Positions 1-6,457 of a stretch of 11,328 nucleotides of DNA are shown here, in pieces. The notes below the pieces were generated by a model. That model was given only the letters and a program-made list of their open reading frames with translations, ran no database searches and had not been told where the DNA came from. The translations under genes were made by a program, and so were the position numbers. Origin of the DNA: Phycisphaerae bacterium (GTDB taxonomy: Bacteria > Planctomycetota > Phycisphaerae > UBA1845); the NCBI GenBank assembly GCA_029260155.1, contig JAJDDU010000563.1, positions 1 to 11,328 on the forward strand, given 5' to 3'. Within the stretch, counting starts at the first letter, position 1. Every line of letters begins with the position of its first letter.

Positions 1-1219
1 ACTCCATGCCGTTGGCGAAGGCCTCGAAACGCAACGCGATGTCCGGATCCTCCGGGTGTCGCCGCGTGAGCGGGCAGACCGCAGCGGGGTAGTCATACAC
101 GAATGTCGGCTGAATCAGATGATGCTCCACCGTACGCTCGAACACGTCATTGATCACGACTGCGTCGTCCTTGTCCTTGTGATCGATGTTGAGTTCGCCG
201 GCTTTGCGTCGTATACCGTCGACATCCCGCATGGCGACGCCGCTGTGTTCTTCGAGCAAATCCGCGTACTTCCGACGCGCCCACGGCACTGCGTAGTCCA
301 ATTCAACTTCACCGTAAGGCCGCTTGAAGTTCCCATCCAGACGTTCGATGGCCAGCGCGGTCATGCCCTCGACGCGCTCCATCATCACGTTGTAGTCGGC
401 GTAGGCTTCGTACAGCTCGACCATGGTGAACTCGGGATTGTGCTTGGTGCTCAGCCCCTCGTTGCGGAAGTTGCGGCTGACCTCGAACACACGCTCCATC
501 CCACCGACGAGCAATCGCTTGAGATATAGCTCCGGGCTGATACGCAGAAAGAGCTCGAGGTCCAACGTGTTGTGATGCGTCGTGAAAGGCCTCGCGGCCG
601 CCCCGCCGTAGATCGGCTGAAGCGCCGGCGTCTCCACTTCGATGTACTCGCAACCGATCAGATAATCGCGAACCGCTTGGATGATCGTGCTGCGGGCCTT
701 GAACACCTCGCGCACCGGCGGATTCGCAAACAGGTCAACATAGCGATGCCGATAGCGCAGCTCGACGTCCTTTAGGCCATGCCACTTCGCGGGAGGCGGA
801 TGCAACGCTTTGCACAACATGGTGAACGAGTCCGCCCAGAGCGTCAGCTCGCCCGTCTTGGTGTTGCCGAGACAGCCGTCACAGCCAATGAAATCGCCAA
901 GATCGAGCAGCTTGATCGCAGGCCAGTCGTCTTTGAGCAGTTTCTTCGACAGTCCGAATTGCAGATCGCCGTTCCCGTCGCGGATCGTCAGGAAAACGAG
1001 GTTTCCCATGACCCGCTGAAGCACGATCCGCCCCGCCACGCGAGCCCGCTCGCCCTCGGCCATCTCGCCGATGTCGAGATTCAATCCTTCGCCGCGCGCC
1101 CGCACGTCAGTCGTCGACATGACGCCGTCATACCGGCCGCCATACGGATCGACGCCCATTTCGCGCAGCTTATCCGCCTTCGCCAGACGTTCTTCAGCCA
1201 GTTTGTCTTCGGTGCTCAT
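1..1219 (-). CDS. lysS: Lysyl-tRNA synthetase, class II (3' end outside window)
   Basis: Cytoplasmic enzyme that charges tRNA-Lys with lysine using ATP. The minus frame is open from ATG at 1219 to the left edge, giving 406 codons of a family usually near 500 residues. An N-terminal OB-fold anticodon-binding domain spans roughly residues 55-165. The catalytic domain follows, with the motif-1 region (IEVETPALQPIYGGAAARPF, about residues 195-215), the lysine-site segment beginning HHNTLDLELFLRI, and motif 2 with FRNEG at 251-255 and HNPEF at 260-264. The visible sequence ends in RFEAFANGME, matching the RFEFFIGGRE stretch of E. coli LysRS, so motif 3 lies off the window. The start is supported by a GAGGAA ribosome binding site at 1223-1228 and by an N-terminus of normal family length. 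Nothing is broken or missing in the visible part. It is divergent from the large secreted-protein gene and appears functionally unrelated to its neighbours. Confidence 0.97.
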   Translation of the reverse strand, partial: MSTEDKLAEERLAKADKLREMGVDPYGGRYDGVMSTTDVRARGEGLNLDIGEMAEGERARVAGRIVLQRVMGNLVFLTIRDGNGDLQFGLSKKLLKDDWPAIKLLDLGDFIGCDGCLGNTKTGELTLWADSFTMLCKALHPPPAKWHGLKDVELRYRHRYVDLFANPPVREVFKARSTIIQAVRDYLIGCEYIEVETPALQPIYGGAAARPFTTHHNTLDLELFLRISPELYLKRLLVGGMERVFEVSRNFRNEGLSTKHNPEFTMVELYEAYADYNVMMERVEGMTALAIERLDGNFKRPYGEVELDYAVPWARRKYADLLEEHSGVAMRDVDGIRRKAGELNIDHKDKDDAVVINDVFERTVEHHLIQPTFVYDYPAAVCPLTRRHPEDPDIALRFEAFANGME

Positions 1220-1222
1220 CGA

Positions 1223-1228
1223 TTCCTC
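1223..1228 (-). promoter_or_regulatory. Ribosome binding site of lysS
   Basis: On the minus strand the bases read GAGGAA, with the GAGG core five bases before the ATG at 1219. This supports that start codon for lysS. Confidence 0.6.
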
Positions 1229-1253
1229 GGGGGTAACAAAGTCCGATCGGGTG

Positions 1254-1276
1254 CCCCACCCTTTTCTAGGGTGGGG
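1254..1276. repeat. Perfect 9-bp palindrome, possible REP-like element
   Basis: CCCCACCCT at 1254-1262 and AGGGTGGGG at 1268-1276 are perfect reverse complements separated by a five-base loop (TTTCT). It sits 35 bases before the lysS start codon, so it could fold in the lysS leader RNA or be a dispersed intergenic palindrome. There is no following T-run on either strand, so it does not look like an intrinsic terminator. Whether it is repeated elsewhere in the genome cannot be told from this window. Confidence 0.5.
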
Positions 1277-1346
1277 GACAGATTCCGCAGTCGCGCCGAC
1301 GGCCCGCGATCGTATCACCATGCACCACCCCCCGCAAACCGGCGTC

Positions 1347-1364
1347 GGGCTCAATTGAGAGCCC
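1347..1364. repeat. Small palindrome GGGCTC/GAGCCC
   Basis: A six-base stem (GGGCTC 1347-1352, GAGCCC 1359-1364) surrounds AATTGA. An alternative perfect ten-base palindrome, CTCAATTGAG, occupies 1350-1359. This could be an operator-type site or a small hairpin between the two divergent genes. A palindrome this short can also arise by chance. Confidence 0.25.
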
Positions 1365-1624
1365 CGTGCGTTGCAGCGGTTACCGGACACTTGGTTTCTG
1401 AAACGCTTACAGGTGAGAGTCGCGCACGATTAAGCAAGGTCGTACAAACAGCACTCATTTATTTCATTCTCACCCGGCGATGCGTCGTCGGCGTTCGCCT
1501 TGCAACGATCCGTGTAGCGCGTCCATTCGACTCGGGTTGGGCGGACCGTCGAGGCGGCATGCGACTCTCGTTGCGCTATTGGCCGTCTCGTACGTTCCTC
1601 ACTATGCCCACGCCCCCGGTTCGC

Positions 1625-1642
1625 GCGTGCCTATCGGCACGC
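1625..1642 (+). promoter_or_regulatory. Hairpin in the leader just before the ribosome binding site
   Basis: GCGTGCC (1625-1631) and GGCACGC (1636-1642) form a perfect seven-base, GC-rich stem with a TATC tetraloop. It ends five bases before the AGGAG of the plus-strand gene. In mRNA it would stand directly upstream of the ribosome binding site without covering it. It could stabilise the transcript or affect translation (inference). Confidence 0.4.
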
Positions 1643-1647
1643 CACGC

Positions 1648-1654
1648 AGGAGAA
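1648..1654 (+). promoter_or_regulatory. Ribosome binding site that fixes the start at 1661
   Basis: AGGAGAA lies eight bases (counted from the AGGAG core) before ATG 1661. This is the best site in the region. It is followed immediately by a signal-peptide-like N-terminus, which selects 1661 over the in-frame upstream ATGs at 1559, 1604 and 779. Confidence 0.8.
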
Positions 1655-1660
1655 CGAGAC

Positions 1661-4600
1661 ATGAGATACGTTGCAAGGCATGTAAGGCCAGAAACCGCCC
1701 TGGCCATCGCCATGGCGTGCATCCCGATCGCGCCGGTCCAAGGCCAATGCACGCTCCAGGAGATTCACACTCCGACCCCGTACCACGGACACCCTCTGGG
1801 CATATCCGTTGCGCTGAATGGCGAGACATTGCTGGTAGGCACTTCGTCGGGTTCCAACTCAGAGGCCGTTCACTTGCTCGAATATGATTCGCAGGTCCAA
1901 GCGTGGGCGTACCGGCAAGCCCTCGCCGGCCCCGACCGGGATGGCTCATTCGGCAGCTCGGTCGCGCTCGACGACAATTGGGCGTTGGTAGGCGCGAGAG
2001 GTCATGGCGGCGCGGAAATCCGCTCAGGGGCCGTATACGCCTACGAGTACTCACCTGAGACCTCCTCGTATGACTTTATCTGGCTGTTCTCTCCATCCGA
2101 TGGAGAAACACTGGATCATTTCGGTGGATCGATCTCACTGAACGGCACACTCGCTGCTGTTGGCGCGGATGGCGACTCCGATGCCGGCGCCAACTCGGGA
2201 TCGGTCTATGTGTTCAGTCATGCTCCGCCAAACTCGTTCTGGGTCCAGGCGGACAAGCTCACAGCTTCCGACGCCGCCGCGGAAGACCGCTTCGGCACGG
2301 CCGTCGCGATTCGCGACGACCTGATCGCTGTCGGAGCGCCGCAGAAAGACTGCGTCGGCCCCGCGTCCGGATCGGTGTACACGTTTCGCCGAGACGCCCC
2401 AGATGACACATGGCAGCAGACATGGATACTAACGGCCGACGACGGCGCAGCCGGCGACCAATTCGGCCAGTCCTTGGCCGTCGATCAAGGCACGATCATA
2501 GTCGGTGCGCCAGCGCAGAACGCCGCGGAACCGTCCTCGGGTGCGGCGTACGTATTCCGCTTCGACCCCGCGAGCAAGTCATGGGAACAGCGGCAACGAC
2601 TCGCACCTCTTGATGCCCATGCAGGGCAGGGATTCGGCTGGTCAGTCTCGATCGATGGCGACCGCATCGTTGTCGGCGCGCCAGGAGACGGTATCCTCGG
2701 CGTCCCGTTTGGCGCGGTGTATGCATTTCAACGAGAGGACGATTCCGACACGTGGTTCCAACTGGCGAAGCTCACGGCTCCCGACGCGAGGGAGGGCGAC
2801 GCATTCGGGCGATCGGTGGTCGTGCGAGGCGCCATACTTCTCTCGGGCGCCACGGGAGATGACGATGGGAGCACGAACGCCGGATCGCTGTACGCTTTCC
2901 GAAACGCACTTCCCGTTGCCGACTGCGCAATGGCCCCTCTTCCAGGCACATGTTACGCTGACTGCAACGAGAACGGCATTCGCGATACCTGCGACATACT
3001 CGCGGGCAGCAGTCAGGATTGCGACCAGGACGCCCGCCCCGACGAGTGCGGGTTTTCCGACGACTGCAATCAAAATGCCGTGCCTGATACGTGTGATGTG
3101 ATTGACGGAACAAGTCACGACTGCAACCGTAACTTGCGCCCTGACGAATGCGAATTGGACGATGATTGTAATCAGAATGAAGTTCCAGATGCTTGCGACC
3201 TGGCCGACGGCACAAGTCACGATTGTAACGAGAACGGCATCCCGGAAGAGTGTGAACCGTTGTTCGATTGCAACGAGAATGGAGAACAGGACACGTGCGA
3301 CATTGCATCCGGGCTCAGTCTAGACGAAGACGGCAACGGGCTGCCCGACGAATGCCCGCTGCTCACTATAGCGTACGTCGCCCGCAACGCGGACGGAAAT
3401 CAAGACGGTGACTCCTGGCAAAATGCGTTCAATGATATTCACCAGGCATTGCGCGCCGCCGAACTCTACCCCGGCATTGTCGAGGAGATTCGAATCGCAC
3501 AGGGTACATACACACCTGCACCGCCGAATGGCGACCGCGAAGCCTCATTCCGCATTACTACGAGCGCCGTAATCCGAGGCGGATACGCTGGACCGGGAAA
3601 CTCAGACCCCAGCGAGCGCGATGCCGCGCGCTACTTAACTACCCTCAGCGGCGACCTCAACGGCGACGACATCGGCGACTTGTCCGACCCATCACGAAGC
3701 GAGAACAGCCTCCGCGTCGTCGTCGTTGATACGGACGCCGCACCCGTCACGCTCGACGGATTTGCGATCACAGGAGGACAAGCAGATGACGACGGCATCG
3801 GCACTGGCGCCGGACTATTCAGCACACGATCTTCGCTTTCGCTGATCGACTGCACCTTTCGCAGCAACTATTCAGCAGGACACGGTGGCGGACTCGCGAC
3901 GCGGTACGGCGACTTGACCGCGCAGCGGTGCATCTTCATCGACAACGCAGCCGACTGGATCGGCGAAGCAATGGCAGAGGGAAGCGGCCCGCAAGGCAAT
4001 CTGAACCCAAACCCAAATTCGGGTGGAGGGCTGTACAGTTATTCAACCGACGTTGCGCTAATTGGCTGTTCGTTCACGGGGAATACATCCGTCGGCGGAT
4101 CTGCGATTTGGGCGGCCTCCTCCGCCTGCACGCTCCGTAACTGTGCGATCATCGGAAACCGGACGAAGTGCGACGACGAGTTTGGCATTGTATTCGCCAC
4201 ATCTTGGGCCGACATGGAGGATTGTGAAGTATCAGAATGCAACGGCGGCGGAATCCTGACCTATTCGTCCCTTCGATTGACGAACTGCGAGTTCAGAAGC
4301 AACGCCGGGCGCGCCATCGATTCAAGCGTCCCTCCGTACGGATTCCTGCGCGTGAGCGGCTGCGCATTCATCAAGAACACCGTTGGCGACTCAGGCGCGG
4401 CAATCCGGTGCAGGGGCGATGAAGCCGCCGAAATCGCCGATTGCACATTCCTCGACAACACCGCAGGCGAAGACGGCGGCGCGTTCTGGGGCATTGGTAC
4501 GCTCAATCGCTGCCTGTTCACCGGCAACACTGCAACGAACGGCGGTGGGTGCTATCTGAGTGGCGGCGCTCCGTCGCTCTGGGATTGTGCGTTCATGGGC

Positions 4601-5224
4601 AACGTCGCAGAGGTCGATGGCGGGGCAGTCTACTTTGACGCGCCGACCGCCCTAATCGGTCGCTCGACCCTAGGCTTCAACTCAGCCAATAGCCTCGGCG
4701 GCGGCGTGTACTCGGCGGACGGAGTGTCCGTCCTCAGCTCAATTGCCTGGGGAAACACCGATGCCAACGGCTCGGATGAGTTCTCGCAACTATACTCGGC
4801 CACGGCAAGCGCCAACGTCGAATTCAGTAACACCCAAGGCTGGACTGCCGAGGGGCTTGGCGGATTCTCCAACATCGATGCCGATCCGCGATTCACCGAC
4901 GCGCTCGACGGCGACTTGCGTCTCCTTCCTGACTCGCCTTGCATCAACGCAGGCAGCTTCACGTTTTGCTCCCCGTGCTGCGAGACCGACATTGACGGCC
5001 ACCCGCGCAGCCTGTGCGGGAGGCATGACATGGGCGCGTACGAATTCGGGATCGGTGACTACGACTGCGACCACGATGTCGATCTCGAAGACTACGCGAG
5101 CTGGTCCGACTGCCTCTTCTTTCCGAACACCTTCGAATCTTGCGAAGCCTTCGATACCGACGCGGACTGTGACGTCGATCTACACGATTTTGGCGCGTTC
5201 CAAGTCGCGATTGGTGGGCAGTGA
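1661..5224 (+). CDS. Large secreted protein: FG-GAP-like propeller, Asp/Cys repeats, beta-helix, dockerin-like tail
   Basis: Predicted 1187-residue exported protein, probably on the cell surface; specific function unknown. Residues 1-29 look like a signal peptide (basic start, hydrophobic TALAIAMACIPIAPV, cleavage near VQG-Q). Residues about 44-422 hold seven repeats, most opening with an FG(x)S(V/I) motif and containing (V/L)VGA and GS(V/A)Y(V/A)F. They resemble FG-GAP/integrin-alpha blades and suggest a seven-bladed propeller. Residues 434-565 are eight Asp/Cys repeats. Residues about 568-1125 are a right-handed parallel beta-helix with recurrent C-x-F-x-x-N and GGA/GGG turns like Pmp repeats. 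The helix ends in a choice-of-anchor-Q-type segment (DADPRF, SPCINAG, DIDGHPR, DMGAYEF). Residues 1133-1187 are a dockerin-like pair of Asp-rich loops. The in-frame extension upstream to 779 is rejected because it is antisense to lysS. The gene is monocistronic and converges with the NPCBM gene. Adhesion or polysaccharide binding is plausible but unproven. Confidence 0.93.
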   Translation: MRYVARHVRPETALAIAMACIPIAPVQGQCTLQEIHTPTPYHGHPLGISVALNGETLLVGTSSGSNSEAVHLLEYDSQVQAWAYRQALAGPDRDGSFGSSVALDDNWALVGARGHGGAEIRSGAVYAYEYSPETSSYDFIWLFSPSDGETLDHFGGSISLNGTLAAVGADGDSDAGANSGSVYVFSHAPPNSFWVQADKLTASDAAAEDRFGTAVAIRDDLIAVGAPQKDCVGPASGSVYTFRRDAPDDTWQQTWILTADDGAAGDQFGQSLAVDQGTIIVGAPAQNAAEPSSGAAYVFRFDPASKSWEQRQRLAPLDAHAGQGFGWSVSIDGDRIVVGAPGDGILGVPFGAVYAFQREDDSDTWFQLAKLTAPDAREGDAFGRSVVVRGAILLSGATGDDDGSTNAGSLYAFRNALPVADCAMAPLPGTCYADCNENGIRDTCDILAGSSQDCDQDARPDECGFSDDCNQNAVPDTCDVIDGTSHDCNRNLRPDECELDDDCNQNEVPDACDLADGTSHDCNENGIPEECEPLFDCNENGEQDTCDIASGLSLDEDGNGLPDECPLLTIAYVARNADGNQDGDSWQNAFNDIHQALRAAELYPGIVEEIRIAQGTYTPAPPNGDREASFRITTSAVIRGGYAGPGNSDPSERDAARYLTTLSGDLNGDDIGDLSDPSRSENSLRVVVVDTDAAPVTLDGFAITGGQADDDGIGTGAGLFSTRSSLSLIDCTFRSNYSAGHGGGLATRYGDLTAQRCIFIDNAADWIGEAMAEGSGPQGNLNPNPNSGGGLYSYSTDVALIGCSFTGNTSVGGSAIWAASSACTLRNCAIIGNRTKCDDEFGIVFATSWADMEDCEVSECNGGGILTYSSLRLTNCEFRSNAGRAIDSSVPPYGFLRVSGCAFIKNTVGDSGAAIRCRGDEAAEIADCTFLDNTAGEDGGAFWGIGTLNRCLFTGNTATNGGGCYLSGGAPSLWDCAFMGNVAEVDGGAVYFDAPTALIGRSTLGFNSANSLGGGVYSADGVSVLSSIAWGNTDANGSDEFSQLYSATASANVEFSNTQGWTAEGLGGFSNIDADPRFTDALDGDLRLLPDSPCINAGSFTFCSPCCETDIDGHPRSLCGRHDMGAYEFGIGDYDCDHDVDLEDYASWSDCLFFPNTFESCEAFDTDADCDVDLHDFGAFQVAIGGQ
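2960..3355 (+). repeat. Eight-unit Asp/Cys protein repeat (thrombospondin-3-like)
   Basis: Within the large secreted protein (residues 434-565) the core pattern D-C-(N/D)-x-(N/D)-x-x-x-(D/E)-x-C occurs eight times. Seven units follow it closely, and the last begins DEDGNG, where Glu replaces the first Cys. Units alternate between one ending DTCD or DACD followed by a short spacer such as xxGTSH, and one ending PDEC or PEEC followed directly by the next Asp. The Asp/Asn spacing resembles calcium-binding thrombospondin type 3 repeats, with Cys pairs that could form disulfides. It probably acts as a rigid, calcium-dependent stalk between the propeller and the beta-helix (inference from the family). 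Confidence 0.85.
5057..5221 (+). other. Dockerin-like C-terminal segment of the secreted protein
   Basis: Residues 1133-1187 contain two Asp-rich loops, DYDCDHDVDLEDY and DTDADCDVDLHDF, each followed by a helix-like stretch (ASWSDCLFF, GAFQVAI). This matches the paired calcium-binding loop-helix design of type I dockerins. Four cysteines (one in each loop, two in the linker) could staple the pair. In planctomycetes such tails are frequent on secreted proteins without known cellulosomes, so an anchoring or sorting role is an inference. Confidence 0.75.
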
Positions 5225-5232
5225 GTGCGGCG

Positions 5233-6453
5233 TTACCGAATGATCGCCGGCTCTAGCCAATCGAAGCGGTCTTGAATACCGCCCATGCGGCCGAAGTCGA
5301 CGAGAAGCTCGATGCGCTTGGCGCCGGACACGTCGATACGCACAGGGCCAACGAGCGTGCCTCTTCCGAGAGAGGCGCGCTCGTGTTTCGTTACGCCGTC
5401 AACGAGAATACTGATCGCAACGTCCGCAAGCGGGCCGCTGTCGTCGTCCATGCCGTATGAGGTCACGAACTCTCGGTATTGGCCTGCAAGATCGAACGTC
5501 AGGGACGACCGAGCGTGTACGCCGATTCCGCGATCAAACGACTCGCCGCCAACGCGCAGCGGCCGGCCCGTCACGCTACGATCGACCTGAAACGGCCACG
5601 CTACGGAGATCATCGGCGTTTCCTCAACGCGCGTGGGCGCTAGTTCGGTCAGGCACTGCCATCGGCCGCCCACGATATCAACGCTGGCGACCGCGTCTTC
5701 AGCGGCACGATGCTCGACACCATCAAAAACCTTGAGGACCGCCCCGCGCTTTGACCAACCCAAGGCGCTGCACGTAACGCGCGTGCCATCCGCGAGCGTA
5801 ACGCGCGCGTGCGGTCCGCCGCGTCGCTCAAGCGGGACGCCCACGATCGAGGCGGCCACAACGTGGTCGTGCGCAATGCGAACCTCGCCGCCGTCGGTCT
5901 CAAGCACGAATCCCGCAGAATCCACGACCACGATAACGCCGTCCAACCGATCCCCGTTCGCGACCAACAGCCGGTCTTGCCCGTCCGACGGTGCAGCCAA
6001 CATCGCACTGACTCGTGCGTCGCCGCCCAAGCGCAGGTTCCGCCAGACGGCCATGTGCTCCAGCGGGATGGGAACAGTGCCAAGGCTTGGCACATGCAGC
6101 GCAATCCGCTCATTCTCGAACACTCCGGGAAGCCCGACCAGTCGATCCGCCGGCGCCGGGCCAGCCAGCGTCACGGAAAACGACGAGCCCCGTGTAGGAC
6201 CGGTTTCCGACCGGTGAATCCGCCGGTTGGAAACCGGGGCAACACGGATGATGTCTTGGATTCCGATCCGTCGCGTTCCCGACGGGGCTTCCAGAACCAA
6301 ACCGCGGTCGAGCGAAAACGACACGAGCTGCCCGGTGACCGACTTCGAGTCGACCGTTCGGACTTCGACCTCGGTCGCCGACACGTGCGTTGCGAAAAGC
6401 AACACCAACGCGGCGCGCAGAGAAATCCTGATTGTCCGTTCAGCGCACATCAT
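5233..6453 (-). CDS. Secreted NPCBM-domain protein with repeated small beta units
   Basis: A 406-residue exported protein of unknown function, last gene of the four-gene operon. Residues 1-26 form a signal peptide (RISLRAALVLLFATHVSA). Residues about 30-262 hold at least three similar units: 31-71, 163-204 and 217-262, with a looser one at about 104-138. Each has a glycine-rich turn, two hydrophobic strands and a closing (I/V)xx(D/H)xxV(A)xI-like strand, suggesting small beta-barrels. Residues about 270-404 are an NPCBM/NEW2 domain (FDRGIGVHARSSLTFDL, then FVTSYGMDDDSG, SILVDG, IELLVDFG), a fold found with glycosidases and thought to bind carbohydrate. No catalytic domain is present. Residues 70-88 are encoded by a palindromic element and look inserted. 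ATG 6453 lies 4 bases after the upstream gene's stop. ATG 6450 is nearly as likely, because AGGA at 6456-6459 is better spaced from it. The stop lies 8 bases from that of the convergent plus-strand gene. Confidence 0.93.
   Translation of the reverse strand: MMCAERTIRISLRAALVLLFATHVSATEVEVRTVDSKSVTGQLVSFSLDRGLVLEAPSGTRRIGIQDIIRVAPVSNRRIHRSETGPTRGSSFSVTLAGPAPADRLVGLPGVFENERIALHVPSLGTVPIPLEHMAVWRNLRLGGDARVSAMLAAPSDGQDRLLVANGDRLDGVIVVVDSAGFVLETDGGEVRIAHDHVVAASIVGVPLERRGGPHARVTLADGTRVTCSALGWSKRGAVLKVFDGVEHRAAEDAVASVDIVGGRWQCLTELAPTRVEETPMISVAWPFQVDRSVTGRPLRVGGESFDRGIGVHARSSLTFDLAGQYREFVTSYGMDDDSGPLADVAISILVDGVTKHERASLGRGTLVGPVRIDVSGAKRIELLVDFGRMGGIQDRFDWLEPAIIR
6191..6246. repeat. REP-like 56-base palindrome inside the NPCBM gene
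   Basis: The core arms CCGGTTTCC (6200-6208) and GGAAACCGG (6229-6237) are perfect reverse complements. Pairing continues inward through a G-T wobble, five more Watson-Crick pairs and a second G-T wobble, making a 16-pair stem (6200-6215 with 6222-6237) around a six-base loop GAATCC. An outer five-base stem CGTGT (6191-6195)/ACACG (6242-6246) frames a small imperfect bulge. It is read in frame as residues 70-88 of the NPCBM protein, a basic, polar stretch (VSNRRIHRSETGPTR) unlike its surroundings. The layout resembles REP or other dispersed bacterial palindromes; copy number elsewhere is unknown. Confidence 0.75.
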
Positions 6454-6457
6454 GATC

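Larger units (their letters stand above)
1220..1660. other. Divergent intergenic region between lysS and the secreted-protein gene
   Basis: About 440 bases with no gene I can support. A plus-strand open frame runs through it from the antisense of lysS, but its conceptual protein has no recognisable character. Promoters for both flanking genes should lie here, yet I see no pair of -35/-10 boxes good enough to name. The most AT-rich part is around 1445-1470. The region holds three short palindromes (1254-1276, 1347-1364, 1625-1642), listed separately, and two ribosome binding sites. There is also a loose inverted pair, GGTGAGA near 1412-1418 and TCTCACC near 1468-1474, about 50 bases apart. No tRNA-like cloverleaf was seen. 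Confidence 0.6.

Noticed and set aside
56..529. Plus-strand open frame of 157 codons
   Set aside because: It is the antisense of the LysRS catalytic domain, whose motif 2 and other family motifs are unambiguous on the minus strand.
1412..1474. Distant inverted pair GGTGAGA/TCTCACC
   Set aside because: Seven bases separated by about 50 is within chance expectation, and no terminator or operator context is seen.
779..1660. In-frame upstream extension of the large plus-strand ORF (start at 779, 1481 residues)
   Set aside because: Positions 779-1219 are antisense to a clear lysyl-tRNA synthetase, and the remainder lacks protein-like character. A good ribosome binding site and signal peptide mark 1661 as the start.
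2642..3220. Minus-strand open frame of 192 codons with valine- and isoleucine-rich stretches resembling membrane segments
   Set aside because: It is the antisense of the Asp/Asn/Cys repeat: GAC and AAC codons read backwards give Val codons. This explains both the open frame and the hydrophobic look.
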